A stretch of DNA of 58,733 nt from Pseudomonadota bacterium (GTDB taxonomy: Bacteria > Pseudomonadota > Gammaproteobacteria > Burkholderiales > Ferrovaceae). The stretch spans positions 1 to 58,733 of the forward strand of contig JAJZRV010000003.1 of the NCBI GenBank assembly GCA_021850135.1, given 5' to 3'. Shown here piece after piece: positions 47,842 through 58,702 of this stretch. Made by a program: the position numbers and the translations under genes. The notes under the pieces are model-generated. The model did not search any database. It worked only from the letters and a program-made list of their open reading frames with translations, and was not told the DNA's origin. Each line of letters opens with the position of its first letter. Positions within the stretch are counted from its first letter, which is position 1.

Positions 47842-48060
47842 TTATTTGGCGCGGAAGGTAATTCGGCACCGGGTCAGATCGTAGGGCGTGAGCTCCACGG
47901 TGACCTTATCGCCCGGCAAAATCCGGATATAGTGCATGCGCATCTTTCCGGAAATATGTCCCAGCACCACATGATCGTTTTCGAGCTTGACGCGAAAAGT
48001 TGCGTTGGGCAGGGTTTCAAGAATTTCACCCTGCATCTCGATCGTATCTTCCTTGGCCAT
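47842..48060 (-). CDS. infA: Translation initiation factor IF-1
   Basis: 72 aa, a single S1/OB fold starting [19 protein letters not shown]. It assists IF-2 and IF-3 in the A site during initiation. Its ATG immediately follows the secY stop, so translation is probably coupled. Its place between secY and rpmJ is usual in betaproteobacteria. Confidence 0.97.
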   Translation of the reverse strand: MAKEDTIEMQGEILETLPNATFRVKLENDHVVLGHISGKMRMHYIRILPGDKVTVELTPYDLTRCRITFRAK

Positions 48061-49377
48061 TTATCTAGTCAGTTGCCCTTTAAAGTTGGCCTTCTTTAAA
48101 AGGCTTTCATACTGTTGCGACATGGCATAGGACTGCACCTGGGCCATGAAGTCCATGGTCACGACAACGATGATCAGGAGCGACGTGCCGCCGAAATAAA
48201 ATGGCACATTGAATCGCACGATCAAAAACTCGGGCAGCAAGCACACCAACGTAATGTAGATGGCTCCCGTGAGGGTCAGGCGCGTCATGATCTTGTCGAT
48301 GTAACGCGCCGTTTGCTCACCTGGCCGGATTCCCGGCACAAATGCGCCGCTCTTCTTCAGGTTGTCCGCCGTATCCTTGCTGTTGAACACGAGTGCCGTG
48401 TAAAAAAAGCAGAAAAACAGGATGGCACTTGCGTACAACAGCACATATACCGGCTGTCCAGGGCTCAGCAGCGAGCTGACGTCCTTCAACCAGCCAAAAT
48501 TCTCATGGCTTCCAAACCACCCGGCCAAAGTCGCCGGGAACAAAATGATGCTGCTGGCGAAAATGGGGGGGATCACGCCTGCCATGTTCAACTTCAGGGG
48601 CAGATGGGAGCTTTGCCCGCCATAAATCCGGTTTCCGACCTGACGCTTGGCGTAATTCACGGTGATCTTGCGCTGCCCACGTTCCACAAAAACCACCAGC
48701 GCCGTCACCAGGACCACTGCCGCAAAAAGCGCCAGCGCCATGAACCACGAGAAGGCCCCGGTTCGAACCAGTTCGAGCGTGCTGCCGACGGCCCTGGGCA
48801 ATCCCGCCACGATACCGGCGAAAATGATCAGTGAAATGCCGTTGCCGATACCGCGCTCGGTAATCTGCTCGCCCAGCCACATCAAAAACATCGTGCCCGT
48901 CACCAGCGTGATCGCCGTGGTCACCCGGAACGACAGGCCCGGATCAAGCACCAGCCCGGGTTGCGCTTCCAGCGCTACAGCAATCCCGATGGCCTGGAAA
49001 AACGCCAACACCACCGTACCGTAACGGGTGTATTGCGTAATCTTGCGTCGTCCGGCTTCGCCTTCCTTCTTCAGCGCCTCAAGGGACGGCACGACCGAAC
49101 CCAGAAGCTGCATGATGATCGATGCCGAAATGTACGGCATGATTCCCAGGGCAAACACCGTGAAGCGCGACAATGCCCCACCGGAGAACATGTTGAACAT
49201 GCCCAAAATACCGCCCTGCTGGCTGTTGAACAATTTCGCCAGCTCGTCCGGGTTGATGCCCGGGACCGGGATATGCGCACCCAGCCTGTAGACCACCAGG
49301 GCACCCACGACAAACCACAGACGCCGTTTGAGGTCGTCCATTTTATTGCCCGTCAGGGCATTGCCGACGTTGGCCAA
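48061..49377 (-). CDS. secY: Preprotein translocase subunit SecY
   Basis: The central channel of the Sec translocon, ten membrane segments. Starting at TTG 49377 gives [20 protein letters not shown] and 438 aa, aligning with the E. coli start; an ATG at 49341 would shorten it by 12 residues. It includes the plug region and the [15 protein letters not shown] cytosolic loop. It starts 4 bases after the rplO stop. Confidence 0.95.
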   Translation of the reverse strand: MANVGNALTGNKMDDLKRRLWFVVGALVVYRLGAHIPVPGINPDELAKLFNSQQGGILGMFNMFSGGALSRFTVFALGIMPYISASIIMQLLGSVVPSLEALKKEGEAGRRKITQYTRYGTVVLAFFQAIGIAVALEAQPGLVLDPGLSFRVTTAITLVTGTMFLMWLGEQITERGIGNGISLIIFAGIVAGLPRAVGSTLELVRTGAFSWFMALALFAAVVLVTALVVFVERGQRKITVNYAKRQVGNRIYGGQSSHLPLKLNMAGVIPPIFASSIILFPATLAGWFGSHENFGWLKDVSSLLSPGQPVYVLLYASAILFFCFFYTALVFNSKDTADNLKKSGAFVPGIRPGEQTARYIDKIMTRLTLTGAIYITLVCLLPEFLIVRFNVPFYFGGTSLLIIVVVTMDFMAQVQSYAMSQQYESLLKKANFKGQLTR

Positions 49378-49381
49378 TGGA

Positions 49382-49828
49382 TCAAGCGCCCTGTTGTTCT
49401 TCGATCGAACCGCCGGCTGCTTCGATGGCAGCGCGCGCGCCCTTGGTGACACCGACGCCGCGCAACTTGACCGCACGGGACAGCTCACCCTTCAAAAACA
49501 CCTTGGCGCCACCGGCACTGCCAGGAATCAACCCGGCCTGCTTGAGCGTCAGCAAATCAATGACATCGCCTTCCACGCGAACCAGGTCTTCAAGCCGAAC
49601 CTGTGCGGTTTCATGCCGGTTGACCGGCAAAAATCCGCGCTTGGGCAGACGGCGTTGCAGCGGCATTTGACCGCCTTCAAAGCCGACCTTGTGAAAGCCG
49701 CCAGAGCGGGACTTCTGACCCTTGTGGCCACGGCCGGCCGTCTTGCCCAGGCCGCTGCCGATCCCGCGACCCACGCGACGCCGTGCACGCTTGGCGCCTG
49801 AGGCCGGTTTCAGTGTATTCAGTTCCAT
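49382..49828 (-). CDS. rplO: 50S ribosomal protein L15
   Basis: 148 aa. It starts [26 protein letters not shown], and has the conserved [14 protein letters not shown] large-subunit assembly protein. It lies between rpmD and secY in the spc operon. Confidence 0.97.
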   Translation of the reverse strand: MELNTLKPASGAKRARRRVGRGIGSGLGKTAGRGHKGQKSRSGGFHKVGFEGGQMPLQRRLPKRGFLPVNRHETAQVRLEDLVRVEGDVIDLLTLKQAGLIPGSAGGAKVFLKGELSRAVKLRGVGVTKGARAAIEAAGGSIEEQQGA

Positions 49829-49840
49829 GACGACAATCCT

Positions 49841-50029
49841 TTATTCGCAACGAACCAGATGGCTGACCTTGCTGATCATGCCACGGTTCTCTGGGGTGTC
49901 CTTGACTTCCACCGTGTGATTCATGCGGCGCAATCCCAAACCGCGAACACATCCCTTATGTGCCTTCAGTGCACCGATCGGGCTTTTGGTGAGCGTCACC
50001 TTGATCGTTTTTTGAGTGGCGGCGTTCAT
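49841..50029 (-). CDS. rpmD: 50S ribosomal protein L30
   Basis: 62 aa, with [26 protein letters not shown] split by family-typical residues. The gene starts 3 bases after the rpsE stop. Confidence 0.96.
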   Translation of the reverse strand: MNAATQKTIKVTLTKSPIGALKAHKGCVRGLGLRRMNHTVEVKDTPENRGMISKVSHLVRCE

Positions 50030-50032
50030 GCG

Positions 50033-50539
50033 TTACTCCGTGATCTCTTCAATGGTCTTGCCGCGCTTGGCAGCAATTTCCGAGGGGCGACGGGTCGCTT
50101 CCAGGCCATTCAGGGTGGCCCGAATGACATTATAGGGATTGGAAGAGCCGATGCACTTGGCCAGCACGTTGGTTACGCCCATCACCTCAAAGACGGCACG
50201 CATCGGTCCGCCAGCGATGATTCCGGTACCTTCGGAAGCCGGCTGCATGAAAACCTTGGCCGCGCCATGTTCCCCAATCACGGAATGATACAAGGTGCCG
50301 TTTTTGAGGTTGATCTTGACCATCTTGCGTCGCGCCTGTTCCATGGCCTTCTGTACGGCCACCGGGACTTCGCGGGACTTGCCCTTGCCCATGCCAATGC
50401 CACCGTCGCCATCGCCGACCACAGTCAATGCGGCAAAGCCAAGAATCCGGCCGCCTTTGACCACTTTGGTCACACGATTTACTGCGACCATCTTTTCGCG
50501 CAGGCCGTCGCCGCGCTCTTCGTTATCGTTCTTTGCCAT
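50033..50539 (-). CDS. rpsE: 30S ribosomal protein S5
   Basis: 168 aa, with the double-stranded RNA-binding region (about 10-75, [20 protein letters not shown]) and the C-terminal domain. S5 supports decoding fidelity and lies near the mRNA entry channel. Confidence 0.97.
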   Translation of the reverse strand: MAKNDNEERGDGLREKMVAVNRVTKVVKGGRILGFAALTVVGDGDGGIGMGKGKSREVPVAVQKAMEQARRKMVKINLKNGTLYHSVIGEHGAAKVFMQPASEGTGIIAGGPMRAVFEVMGVTNVLAKCIGSSNPYNVIRATLNGLEATRRPSEIAAKRGKTIEEITE

Positions 50540-50569
50540 GTGCTATCCCAGTGGGTTCGCTAAATCCGA

Positions 50570-50923
50570 TTAAAACTTGAGGCCGCCTTCGCGGGCTGCG
50601 TCGGCCAGTGCCTTGACGCGTCCGTGATAGCGAAAACCGGAACGGTCGAAGGCAACGCTTTCGATTCCGGCTTGCTTGGCCTTTTCCGCAATGCGACGGC
50701 CCACCAGGGTTGCCGCATTGATGTTGCCGCCGTTGGCGACTTCCTTGCGCACTTCAGGTTCCAGCGTCGAAGCACTGGCCAATACCTTGGCACCCGAAGC
50801 GTCAATGATCTGTGCGTACACGTGCAGGTTGGTGCGATGCACGGTCAGGCGCACGGCACACAGCTCTGCAATTTTGGCACGAGTCCGGCGGGCTCGGCGC
50901 AGTCTTCCATTCGCATGCATCAT
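50570..50923 (-). CDS. rplR: 50S ribosomal protein L18
   Basis: 117 aa, with the 5S rRNA-binding family pattern [16 protein letters not shown] and the C-terminal [24 protein letters not shown]. Two adjacent ATGs can start it. Confidence 0.97.
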   Translation of the reverse strand: MMHANGRLRRARRTRAKIAELCAVRLTVHRTNLHVYAQIIDASGAKVLASASTLEPEVRKEVANGGNINAATLVGRRIAEKAKQAGIESVAFDRSGFRYHGRVKALADAAREGGLKF

Positions 50924-50935
50924 GATCTGTCCGCC

Positions 50936-51469
50936 TTATTTCTTCTTGGTTTCTTTGAGCACGATCACTTCGTCGGCATAACGCACGCCCTTGCCCTTGT
51001 AAGGCTCTGGCTTGCGATATGCGCGAACCTCGGCGGCCACTTGGCCCACCGCCTGGCGATCGATGCCCTTGATGATGATTTCCGTCTGGCTGGGCGTCTC
51101 CACCTTGATCCCGGCCGGCATTTGATGCACCACGGGGTGCGAAAAGCCGAGGGTCAGATTGAGCTTGTCGCCGGCAGCCTGGGCACGATAGCCCACACCC
51201 ACCAGGGTGAGCTTCTTTTCCCAGCCCTTGGTGACGCCATTGACCATGTTGAACACCAGCGCACGCGCGGTTCCGGACATGGCGTTGGCCTGTTGGCTAT
51301 CGTTGGCCGGCTTGAACTGAAGCCGGTTTTCAACCCGTTCCACCTGAACCAGATCGCCCACGCGCTGGCTCAACGCGCCCAGAGGGCCCTTGACGGAAAC
51401 GGCGCCGTTGGCGATGGTCACTTCGACCTTTTCTGGGATATCAACGGGGTAATTAGCAATACGTGACAT
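50936..51469 (-). CDS. rplF: 50S ribosomal protein L6
   Basis: 177 aa with two repeated domains; ends in [15 protein letters not shown] before the lysine-rich tail. The ATG at 51469 (MSRIANYPV) is chosen because the longer frame covers the rpsH end. Confidence 0.97.
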   Translation of the reverse strand: MSRIANYPVDIPEKVEVTIANGAVSVKGPLGALSQRVGDLVQVERVENRLQFKPANDSQQANAMSGTARALVFNMVNGVTKGWEKKLTLVGVGYRAQAAGDKLNLTLGFSHPVVHQMPAGIKVETPSQTEIIIKGIDRQAVGQVAAEVRAYRKPEPYKGKGVRYADEVIVLKETKKK

Positions 51470-51482
51470 GGTTAAGCGCTCC

Positions 51483-51878
51483 TTATGCCACGATACACAG
51501 GACTTCACCGCCCATGTTGCGGCTGCGCGCCGCACGGTCGGTGATGACACCCGCCGGGGTGGACAGGATGGCCACGCCGAGGCCATTCATCACCTTGGGA
51601 ATATCCTGGCAGCTCTTGTAAATTCGAAGTCCGGGGCGGCTAACCCGCTCGATCAGCTCGATAACGGGACGGCCCGCATAATACTTGAGAGACATCTCAA
51701 GGCTGGGCTTGTTATCGTTTTGATGGACTTGGAAACCGTCAATATAACCCTCATCCTTGAGGACCTGGGCAATCGCTACTTTCAGTTTTGACGACGGCAT
51801 CGAGACACTGCTTTTCTCCGCACGCTGTGCGTTGCGGATTCGGGTCAGCATATCGGCTATCGGATCTGTCATGCTCAT
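51483..51878 (-). CDS. rpsH: 30S ribosomal protein S8
   Basis: 131 aa, [18 protein letters not shown], with a C-terminal [10 protein letters not shown]8 binds central 16S rRNA and is the translational repressor of the spc operon in E. coli. AGGAG supports the first ATG. Confidence 0.97.
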   Translation of the reverse strand: MSMTDPIADMLTRIRNAQRAEKSSVSMPSSKLKVAIAQVLKDEGYIDGFQVHQNDNKPSLEMSLKYYAGRPVIELIERVSRPGLRIYKSCQDIPKVMNGLGVAILSTPAGVITDRAARSRNMGGEVLCIVA

Positions 51879-51896
51879 CGGGTGTCGCTCCTGCTA

Positions 51897-52202
51897 CTAC
51901 CAGCTGGCCTTGGTGATGCCCGGAATTTCTCCGCGCATCGCGATTTCGCGGAGCTTGTTACGCCCCAGACCGAATTTGCTGTAAACGCCGCGCGGCCGGC
52001 CGGTCAAGGCACAGCGGTTGCGCAGCCGGGAAGGGCTCGCGTTGCGGGGCAACTGCTGCAGCGCCTCACGAGCTTCAAAGCGGGCCTCATCGGTCGCCTT
52101 GCTGTCATTAATGACACTCAACAGTTGGGCGCGCTTGGCGGCAAATTTCTTTACCACTTCGCGGCGCTTCTGCTCACGGTTGATCAGTGCAAGTTTCGCC
52201 AC
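51897..52202 (-). CDS. rpsN: 30S ribosomal protein S14
   Basis: 101 aa, the long zinc-free form without CxxC pairs, ending [12 protein letters not shown]. Located between rplE and rpsH. Confidence 0.97.
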   Translation of the reverse strand: MAKLALINREQKRREVVKKFAAKRAQLLSVINDSKATDEARFEAREALQQLPRNASPSRLRNRCALTGRPRGVYSKFGLGRNKLREIAMRGEIPGITKASW

Positions 52203-52210
52203 AGGGAACC

Positions 52211-52750
52211 TCAGACTTTCAAGGGGAATTTGAACGCCAGCAGCAAGGCTTTTGCTTCGGCATCCGTCTTTGCGGTGGTGGTGATGGTGATATTCATCCC
52301 ACGCACTGCGTCAATCTTGTCGTACTCGATTTCCGGGAAAATGGTCTGTTCCTTGACGCCCATGCTGTAGTTGCCACGGCCGTCGAAGGATCGCCCGGAA
52401 ATTCCGCGAAAGTCGCGAATTCTGGGAATCGCCACGGAAATGAGGCGATCAAGAAACTCATACATGCGGTCGCGCCGCAGCGTGACCATGCAACCAATCG
52501 GGTAACCCTGCCGGATCTTGAATCCCGCAATGGATTTGCGCGACTTGGTCACCACCGGCTTCTGGCCAGCGATTTTTTGCATGTCGCCCACGGCGTGCTC
52601 GATGACCTTCTTGTCGGCCACCGCCTCACCCACACCCATGTTGAGTGTGATCTTGGTGATACGGGGGACTTCCATCACCGATTTGTAACCGAACTCCTTG
52701 ACCAGGCCCGGTACCACAGTGTCTTTGTAAAAGCTGTTCAGACGGCTCAT
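52211..52750 (-). CDS. rplE: 50S ribosomal protein L5
   Basis: 179 aa, a 5S rRNA-binding protein, with [20 protein letters not shown] and [18 protein letters not shown]. Confidence 0.97.
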   Translation of the reverse strand: MSRLNSFYKDTVVPGLVKEFGYKSVMEVPRITKITLNMGVGEAVADKKVIEHAVGDMQKIAGQKPVVTKSRKSIAGFKIRQGYPIGCMVTLRRDRMYEFLDRLISVAIPRIRDFRGISGRSFDGRGNYSMGVKEQTIFPEIEYDKIDAVRGMNITITTTAKTDAEAKALLLAFKFPLKV

Positions 52751-52759
52751 GCTTGTTCC

Positions 52760-53077
52760 TTACGCGTCAACGACTTCGCCATTGGATTTGAAAAAGCGTA
52801 CCCGACGGCCATCTTCAAGCACTCGAATACCCACCCGGCTGGCCTTTTGCGTTGCCGGGTTGTAGAGCGCGACATTGGAGATATGGATCGGCATTTCTTT
52901 TTCGACGATTCCGCCCTGATCCCCTTTCACGGGGTTGGGTTTTTGGTGCTTCTTGACGCGGTTGATGCCTTCCACCACGACCGAAAACTCCCCGGCCATG
53001 CGCAGCACGGCTCCGCGCTTGCCCTTGTCCTTGCCGGCGATGGCGATGACTTCATCGCCTTTGCGAATTTTGCGCAT
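52760..53077 (-). CDS. rplX: 50S ribosomal protein L24
   Basis: 105 aa, an assembly initiator with a KOW motif in [18 protein letters not shown]. Confidence 0.97.
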   Translation of the reverse strand: MRKIRKGDEVIAIAGKDKGKRGAVLRMAGEFSVVVEGINRVKKHQKPNPVKGDQGGIVEKEMPIHISNVALYNPATQKASRVGIRVLEDGRRVRFFKSNGEVVDA

Positions 53078-53086
53078 GCTTGACTC

Positions 53087-53455
53087 CTATAACACTTCAG
53101 GTGCGAGCGACACGATCTTCATGAAACGCTCGGTCCGCAGTTCGCGGGTCACCGGCCCAAAAATACGCGTACCGATGGGCTCCAGCTTGGCATTGAGCAG
53201 GACGGCAGCATTGCCGTCAAACTTGACCAACGAACCGTCGGGACGACGCACGCCCTTGGCGGTACGCACCACCACGGCATTGTAGACTTCGCCTTTCTTG
53301 ACCCGACCACGAGGCGCAGCAGTCTTGATGCTGACCTTGATGACGTCGCCAATATTGGCATAACGGCGTTTTGAACCGCCCAGTACCTTGATGCACATTA
53401 CCGATTTGGCGCCGGTGTTATCGGCGACATCGAGCATCGATTGCATTTGAATCAT
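53087..53455 (-). CDS. rplN: 50S ribosomal protein L14
   Basis: 122 aa, the same as E. coli. [17 protein letters not shown] is the family opening; the frame extends 22 codons upstream without support. First gene of the spc operon, with its own upstream promoter. Confidence 0.97.
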   Translation of the reverse strand: MIQMQSMLDVADNTGAKSVMCIKVLGGSKRRYANIGDVIKVSIKTAAPRGRVKKGEVYNAVVVRTAKGVRRPDGSLVKFDGNAAVLLNAKLEPIGTRIFGPVTRELRTERFMKIVSLAPEVL

Positions 53456-53585
53456 GGCTAAAGCCTCTCCAACTTTATCCGCCGGGCCTTTCGGCTGTAC
53501 CGGGGATGCATTTGACCCCACGGCTGCGACGGCTAGTTTTGGACCCCGTCAGGGGATAGAAAACAGTGCTTCCGAAGAATCTGCG

Positions 53586-53614
53586 ATTTTAGCGTAGATG
53601 CCTGCCAATGGCAA
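53586..53614 (-). promoter_or_regulatory. Internal promoter ahead of rplN (spc operon)
   Basis: On the minus strand TTGCCA (53614-53609) and TAAAAT (53591-53586), each matching consensus at five of six positions, with a 17-base spacer. They lie in a 173-base gap that is the longest inside the ribosomal block. It would start transcription near 53579, about 125 bases ahead of rplN. Confidence 0.7.
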
Positions 53615-53628
53615 GCCCCCGCACGAAC

Positions 53629-53913
53629 TCAGACCGTTACAGCCTTGGTGACCAAACGGGACACCTTCCAGGTCTTGGTCTTGGAGATCGGGCGGCATTC
53701 CTCGATCATCACGACATCCCCGGTGTGGTACTCGTTGGTCTCGGTGTGCGCATGGTACTTCTTGGAGCGGCGGATCACCTTCCCGATCGTGGGATGGGTC
53801 ACCGTGCGTTCCACCAGCACCGTCACCGTCTTGTCCATCTTGTCGCTCACCACCGTCCCCGTCAGGGTACGCTTGACCTGGGTTGTTGCATTCTGGGTTG
53901 CTTCAGTCATCAT
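53629..53913 (-). CDS. rpsQ: 30S ribosomal protein S17
   Basis: 94 aa with [23 protein letters not shown] and the [17 protein letters not shown] stretch. The last gene of the S10 operon. Confidence 0.97.
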   Translation of the reverse strand: MMTEATQNATTQVKRTLTGTVVSDKMDKTVTVLVERTVTHPTIGKVIRRSKKYHAHTETNEYHTGDVVMIEECRPISKTKTWKVSRLVTKAVTV

Positions 53914-54101
53914 TGCCCCGCCTTTTCTCGAATCAGCGTTTTGACCCGGGCGATGTCGCGCCGGAGTTTGCCCAACTCGCTGGTCTTGTTGCTTTGCTGG
54001 GTGGACAACTGCATCTTCAGGCCAAACCTGGCTTTGAGCAGGGACACCAGCTCCTGATTCAGTTCTTCCACATTCTTGGTACGCATTTCGCTAGCATTCA
54101 T
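53910..54101 (-). CDS. rpmC: 50S ribosomal protein L29
   Basis: 63 aa, two helices, with a typical [16 protein letters not shown] core near the exit tunnel. It overlaps rpsQ by 4 bases. Confidence 0.97.
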   Translation of the reverse strand: MNASEMRTKNVEELNQELVSLLKARFGLKMQLSTQQSNKTSELGKLRRDIARVKTLIREKAGQ

Positions 54102-54105
54102 GGCA

Positions 54106-54519
54106 TCACCCCAACTGACGGGTCACAAAAGTGGTTGCGATGGGCAGCTTGGCGGCGGCCAGCGTAAATGCCTCCCGTGCCAGCTTTTCATCGACACCGT
54201 CCATCTCATACAGCACCTTGCCTGGAACGATTTCGGCCACGAAATATTCCGGGTTGCCTTTACCGTTACCCATCCGGACTTCGGCGGGTTTACGCGAAAT
54301 GGGCTTGTCCGGGAAAATCCGGATCCAGATGCGTCCGCCACGTTTGATATGGCGCGTCATGGCACGACGAGCGGCCTCGATCTGGCGTGCCGTGAGGCGA
54401 CCACGTTCGGTAGCCTTCAAGCCGAAGTCGCCAAAGGAAACCTTGGCGCCGCGGGTCGCAACACCGGTATTGCGCCCCTTTTGTTGTTTCCGGTATTTAG
54501 TTCTAGCTGGCTGCAGCAT
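54106..54519 (-). CDS. rplP: 50S ribosomal protein L16
   Basis: 137 aa, starting [17 protein letters not shown]. The ATG at 54519 lies inside the rpsC end (17-base overlap), giving the universal L16 start; the longer frame is unrelated. Confidence 0.97.
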   Translation of the reverse strand: MLQPARTKYRKQQKGRNTGVATRGAKVSFGDFGLKATERGRLTARQIEAARRAMTRHIKRGGRIWIRIFPDKPISRKPAEVRMGNGKGNPEYFVAEIVPGKVLYEMDGVDEKLAREAFTLAAAKLPIATTFVTRQLG

Positions 54520-55213
54520 TTCGGACTCCTGACTTGCGTGGTTTTTTCTCGGGCTCAACTGCGGCCACAACCGGCTGCTCGCCCCGACCCACGATTTCAC
54601 CCTTGAACACCAGCACTTGCACGCCGATCACCCCATAGGTGGTCTTGGCTTCGGAGAAACCGAAATCAATATCGGCACGCAGGGTATGCAACGGTACACG
54701 GCCCTCGCGGTACCATTCCGTACGCGCGATTTCCGCCCCGTTGAGTCGTCCGCTGCTGGTGATCTTGATGCCCTGTGCACCGAGGCGCATGGCGTTTTGC
54801 ATCGCGCGCTTCATGGCACGACGGAACATGACCCGCTTTTCGAGCTGGCTGGTAATGCCGTCAGCAATGATCTGCGCATCCAGTTCCGGCTTGCGAATCT
54901 CCTCGATATTGACCGCGACCGGCACGCCCATCAGACGTTGCAGGCTGGTCCGCAGGCTTTCGATATCCTCTCCCTTCTTGCCGATCACCACGCCAGGACG
55001 AGCGCTGTAAATGGTGATTTTGGCGTTCTTTGCCGGACGCTCGATGATCACGCGACCCACGGAGGCATGAGCGAGCTTCTTCTTCAGGAACGCGCGGACC
55101 TTGATATCGTCCTGGAGCATCCCCGGGAAGTTTTTGGAGTTGGCAAACCACTTGGAGCTCCAATTTTTAAGAACGCTCAGGCGGAAGCCTGTTGGATGAA
55201 TTTTCTGACCCAT
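54503..55213 (-). CDS. rpsC: 30S ribosomal protein S3
   Basis: 236 aa with a KH domain ([13 protein letters not shown]) and a C-terminal domain including [20 protein letters not shown]. Forms part of the mRNA entry site. Overlaps rplP. Confidence 0.97.
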   Translation of the reverse strand: MGQKIHPTGFRLSVLKNWSSKWFANSKNFPGMLQDDIKVRAFLKKKLAHASVGRVIIERPAKNAKITIYSARPGVVIGKKGEDIESLRTSLQRLMGVPVAVNIEEIRKPELDAQIIADGITSQLEKRVMFRRAMKRAMQNAMRLGAQGIKITSSGRLNGAEIARTEWYREGRVPLHTLRADIDFGFSEAKTTYGVIGVQVLVFKGEIVGRGEQPVVAAVEPEKKPRKSGVRNAAAS

Positions 55214-55215
55214 GG

Positions 55216-55551
55216 TTATTCCTTGTCCGCGACGGTGACATAGATGTGGCAGGTGGGCTTGACGATTCGATTGCCACGCCCCTTGGCCCGCGCCGTAAAG
55301 CGCTTCAAGACAGGCCCCTTTTCCACATAAATGGTGGAGACCTTGAGCTCGTCCACATCCAGGCCGAGATTATGTTCGGCGTTGGCGATGGCGGACTCCA
55401 GTACCTTCTTGATGATCTTTGCGCCCTTCTTGGGGCTGAACGTCAAGAGGTTGAGCGCCTGATCCACCTTGAGGCCACGAACCTGGTCAGCGACCAGCCG
55501 ACCTTTCTGGGCCGACAGGCGTACGCCGCGCAGTGTTGCTTGTGCATTCAT
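55216..55551 (-). CDS. rplV: 50S ribosomal protein L22
   Basis: 111 aa; the exit-tunnel loop lies around [14 protein letters not shown]. It starts [20 protein letters not shown]. Confidence 0.97.
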   Translation of the reverse strand: MNAQATLRGVRLSAQKGRLVADQVRGLKVDQALNLLTFSPKKGAKIIKKVLESAIANAEHNLGLDVDELKVSTIYVEKGPVLKRFTARAKGRGNRIVKPTCHIYVTVADKE

Positions 55552-55563
55552 GGTTCAGGCTCC

Positions 55564-55848
55564 TTATTTCTTGGCCGGAGCGGCTTTCTTGTCCGCTGCG
55601 TGGCCCTTGAAAGTACGAGTCAGCGAAAACTCACCCAGCTTGTGCCCAACCATGTTTTCCGTGATGTACACCGGGATATGCTGCTTGCCGTTGTGCACGG
55701 CAATGGTCAGGCCGACAAAATCTGGCAGCACCGTGGAACGACGCGACCAGGTCTTGATGGGCCGCTTGTCCTTGGAGGACACGGCGGTTTCCACTTTCTT
55801 CATGAGATGACCGTCAACGAACGGTCCTTTTTTAATCGAACGAGCCAT
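55564..55848 (-). CDS. rpsS: 30S ribosomal protein S19
   Basis: 94 aa, [15 protein letters not shown], with [12 protein letters not shown]. The ATG at 55848 is the family start; a 32-codon upstream extension is rejected. Confidence 0.97.
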   Translation of the reverse strand: MARSIKKGPFVDGHLMKKVETAVSSKDKRPIKTWSRRSTVLPDFVGLTIAVHNGKQHIPVYITENMVGHKLGEFSLTRTFKGHAADKKAAPAKK

Positions 55849-55859
55849 AGTCGTTACCC

Positions 55860-56687
55860 TTAAGCGGAATGACGGCGACGAACGATCATGTTGTTCGTGC
55901 GCTTGTTCTTGCGAGTACGATAGCCCTTGGTCTGAATACCCCATGGGCTAACCGGATGGCGGCCAGCAGCCGTCTTGCCTTCACCCCCACCGTGCGGGTG
56001 GTCTACCGGGTTCATGGCCACGCCGCGAACCGTCGGACGAATACCGCGCCAACGTTGCGCGCCGGCCTTGCCGATGGAACGCAGGTTGTGCTCTTCATTC
56101 CCCACTTCGCCGATGGTGGCCCGGCAGTCCACGTGGACCCGGCGAATTTCGCCGGAACGCAGACGCAACTGGGCGTAAGCCCCTTCGCGGGCCAGAAGCT
56201 GAACCGAGGTGCCGGCCGAACGGGCCAATTGCGCGCCCTTGCCAGGCTGCATCTCGATGCAGTGAACGGTGCTACCCACCGGAATGTTGCGCAACGGCAA
56301 GCAGTTGCCCGGTTTGATCGGCGCATCAATGCCGCTCATCAGCTGGGCGCCCTTGGCAACCCCTTTGGGAGCAATGATGTACCGGCGCTCCCCGTCGGTG
56401 TAGCAAAGCAGGGCAAGGTTGGCGGTCCGGTTAGGATCGTATTCCAGACGCTCAACCACCGCTGCGATACCGTCCTTGTTGCGACGGAAATCCACCAGAC
56501 GATAGTGCTGACGATGACCACCGCCCTGATGGCGCGTGGTGATGTGTCCATTGTTGTTGCGGCCCGCCTTCTTGGATTGCTTTTCCAGCAGCCCCTGTAC
56601 CGGAGCACCCTTGTGCAGATCCGGACTAACGACCCGAATCACTCCACGCCGGCCGGGGGAGGTGGGTTTCATCTTGATGATTGCCAT
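55860..56687 (-). CDS. rplB: 50S ribosomal protein L2
   Basis: 275 aa, with the C-terminal [17 protein letters not shown] around the conserved peptidyl-transferase-associated histidine. Confidence 0.97.
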   Translation of the reverse strand: MAIIKMKPTSPGRRGVIRVVSPDLHKGAPVQGLLEKQSKKAGRNNNGHITTRHQGGGHRQHYRLVDFRRNKDGIAAVVERLEYDPNRTANLALLCYTDGERRYIIAPKGVAKGAQLMSGIDAPIKPGNCLPLRNIPVGSTVHCIEMQPGKGAQLARSAGTSVQLLAREGAYAQLRLRSGEIRRVHVDCRATIGEVGNEEHNLRSIGKAGAQRWRGIRPTVRGVAMNPVDHPHGGGEGKTAAGRHPVSPWGIQTKGYRTRKNKRTNNMIVRRRHSA

Positions 56688-56690
56688 GCC

Positions 56691-56999
56691 TTATTCCCCC
56701 GCGACGAGATTGATTTCCTGACCTGGTTTCAGGCAGACATATGCCTTCTTCCAGTCCTTGCGCTTCCCGGCAAAACGTCCGGAGCGCTTGTGCTTGCCCT
56801 TGACGTTGACGACCTGGACGCTTTCGACCTGCACCTTGAACAGGTGTTCGACCGCAGCCTTGATTTCAGGCTTGGTGGCATCTGGCACCACGCGGAAGAT
56901 GACCTGCTCGAACTTGTCGGCGACGAAGGTACCCTTCTCCGACACGACCGGCGCCTCGATGATTTGCAGCAGGCGTGCTTCGTTGGTTAGAGCGCTCAT
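56691..56999 (-). CDS. rplW: 50S ribosomal protein L23
   Basis: 102 aa, forms the docking site for trigger factor and SRP at the tunnel exit. Overlaps rplD by 4 bases. Confidence 0.97.
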   Translation of the reverse strand: MSALTNEARLLQIIEAPVVSEKGTFVADKFEQVIFRVVPDATKPEIKAAVEHLFKVQVESVQVVNVKGKHKRSGRFAGKRKDWKKAYVCLKPGQEINLVAGE

Positions 57000-57616
57000 G
57001 CCAGCACCTCCTCGAATTTCTTGACTGCACCCAGGGTCAGCACCACTTTCGGAAAGCGAATCAGGCTGACCGGATCGGTTTCGTTCACTTCCAGCACCAG
57101 TGCGTTGGGCAGGTTTCTGGAAGACAGATACAGGTTGTCGTCCAGGTTGTCGGTAATGATCAGCACGCGGTCATAGCCCATGCCCTTGATCTTTCCGGCC
57201 AGGACTTTGGTTTTGGGGGAATCCAGCTCGAGCTGTTCCACCACGGCAAGGCGATCTTCGCGTACCAGCTGGGACAGGATCGAGCACAGGCCAGCGCGAT
57301 ACATCTTGCGATTGATCTTGTGCGAGAAATTCTCGTCCGGGCTGGACGGGAAAATCTTGCCGCCGCCGCGCCACAGCGGGCTGGAGGCCATCCCGGCACG
57401 GGCACGACCCGTACCCTTCTGGCGCCAGGGTTTGCGCGTGGATTTGGCTACTTCGCTGCGACCCTTCTGGGCGCGCGTGCCTTGCCTTGCGTTGGCCTGG
57501 AATGCCACGACGAGCTGGTGCACCAGCGGTTCGTTGTACTCGCGACCGAACAAATCGTCGGATGCCGCGACGGTCGACTTGGTCTGACCGTTGTCATCAA
57601 TGAGTTTCAGTTCCAT
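56996..57616 (-). CDS. rplD: 50S ribosomal protein L4
   Basis: 206 aa. The long loop with [17 protein letters not shown] reaches the tunnel. In E. coli L4 represses the S10 operon; no such leader is visible in the window because the start of the operon is cut off. Confidence 0.97.
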   Translation of the reverse strand: MELKLIDDNGQTKSTVAASDDLFGREYNEPLVHQLVVAFQANARQGTRAQKGRSEVAKSTRKPWRQKGTGRARAGMASSPLWRGGGKIFPSSPDENFSHKINRKMYRAGLCSILSQLVREDRLAVVEQLELDSPKTKVLAGKIKGMGYDRVLIITDNLDDNLYLSSRNLPNALVLEVNETDPVSLIRFPKVVLTLGAVKKFEEVLA

Positions 57617-58261
57617 TTATGCCGCTCCTTTGGCTGCGGGCCGCACGATCACGTGGCCGCCTTTGGAACCTGGGACCGCCCCTTTGATCAGGAGCAGCTT
57701 GCGTTCACTGTCAATCCGGACGATCTCGAGGCTCTGCGCCGTGCGTCGGACGTTACCCAAATGACCCGCCATGCGCTTCCCGGGGAATACGCGGCCGGGA
57801 TCCTGCGCCATACCGATGGAGCCTGGGCTGTTGTGCGAAATCGAGTTACCGTGGCTGGCGCGGTTCGAGCTGAAATGGTGACGTTTGATGGCTCCGGAAA
57901 AACCCTTACCTTGCGTGGTTCCGGTTACATCCACTTTTTGCCCGACCTGAAACACGTCGAGGGCAATCGTGCTGCCGGGAGCCATGTTGGCCACCTGTTC
58001 CGGGGTAACGCGAAACTCGCGCGTCAGCGTGCCGGCGGTGACGCCCGCCTTGGCCAGGTGGCCTGCCTGCGCCTTGGTCACACGGCTTGCGCGACGCTCG
58101 CCGTAGGTGACCTGAACGGCGGTATAACCATCCGTGGCAGGATTCTTGATCTGGGTGACGCGATTGTCGCCCACGTCGACGACGGTGACCGGAATGGCTT
58201 CCCCGTCTTCGGTGAACACTCGCGTCATGCCGACTTTGCGGCCGACGAGTCCTAGAGTCAT
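57617..58261 (-). CDS. rplC: 50S ribosomal protein L3
   Basis: 214 aa. The conserved [12 protein letters not shown] and [14 protein letters not shown] segments are present. It begins [14 protein letters not shown]. Gene start abuts the rplD side without a gap and is 120 bases from rpsJ. Confidence 0.97.
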   Translation of the reverse strand: MTLGLVGRKVGMTRVFTEDGEAIPVTVVDVGDNRVTQIKNPATDGYTAVQVTYGERRASRVTKAQAGHLAKAGVTAGTLTREFRVTPEQVANMAPGSTIALDVFQVGQKVDVTGTTQGKGFSGAIKRHHFSSNRASHGNSISHNSPGSIGMAQDPGRVFPGKRMAGHLGNVRRTAQSLEIVRIDSERKLLLIKGAVPGSKGGHVIVRPAAKGAA

Positions 58262-58350
58262 TGCCTTTTTCCTTATGTTTGTTGGCCCGCCATCGCCATT
58301 ATTGGCTTGGGTCGGGTGCCGATTCCAATTGATCGGCTTACATTACCTGT

Positions 58351-58369
58351 GACGTCCTCGAGGGACGTC
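58351..58369. repeat. Inverted repeat in the rpsJ-rplC gap
   Basis: GACGTCC (58351-58357) and GGACGTC (58363-58369) with a 5-base loop, in a 120-base gap that is large for this block. There is no T tract; it could be a processing or attenuation hairpin. Confidence 0.4.
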
Positions 58370-58381
58370 CTTACACCTGGA

Positions 58382-58702
58382 TTACAACTTGATTTCCACG
58401 TCCACGCCTGCTGGCAGATCCAGCTTCATCAGCGCATCAACGGTCTTGTCGGTTGGATCGACGATGTCCATCAGACGCAGATGCGTGCGAATTTCAAACT
58501 GATCCCGCGATGTCTTGTTGACGTGCGGAGAACGCAACACATCAAAGCGTTCGATGCGGGTGGGCAAGGGCACGGGGCCCTTGACCACGGCACCCGTACG
58601 CTTGGCGGTTTCGACGATCTCGAGTGCTGACTGATCGATGAGGCGATAGTCGAACGCCTTGAGGCGAATACGGATTTTCTGATGCGTGATCGCTGTAGCC
58701 AT
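58382..58702 (-). CDS. rpsJ: 30S ribosomal protein S10
   Basis: 106 aa, three more than E. coli because of a MATAITH start. [14 protein letters not shown] and the [10 protein letters not shown]-type loop are seen; S10 also acts in NusB-NusG antitermination. AAGGAG lies 4 bases ahead of the ATG at 58702. The rest of the operon leader lies beyond the right edge. Confidence 0.97.
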   Translation of the reverse strand: MATAITHQKIRIRLKAFDYRLIDQSALEIVETAKRTGAVVKGPVPLPTRIERFDVLRSPHVNKTSRDQFEIRTHLRLMDIVDPTDKTVDALMKLDLPAGVDVEIKL

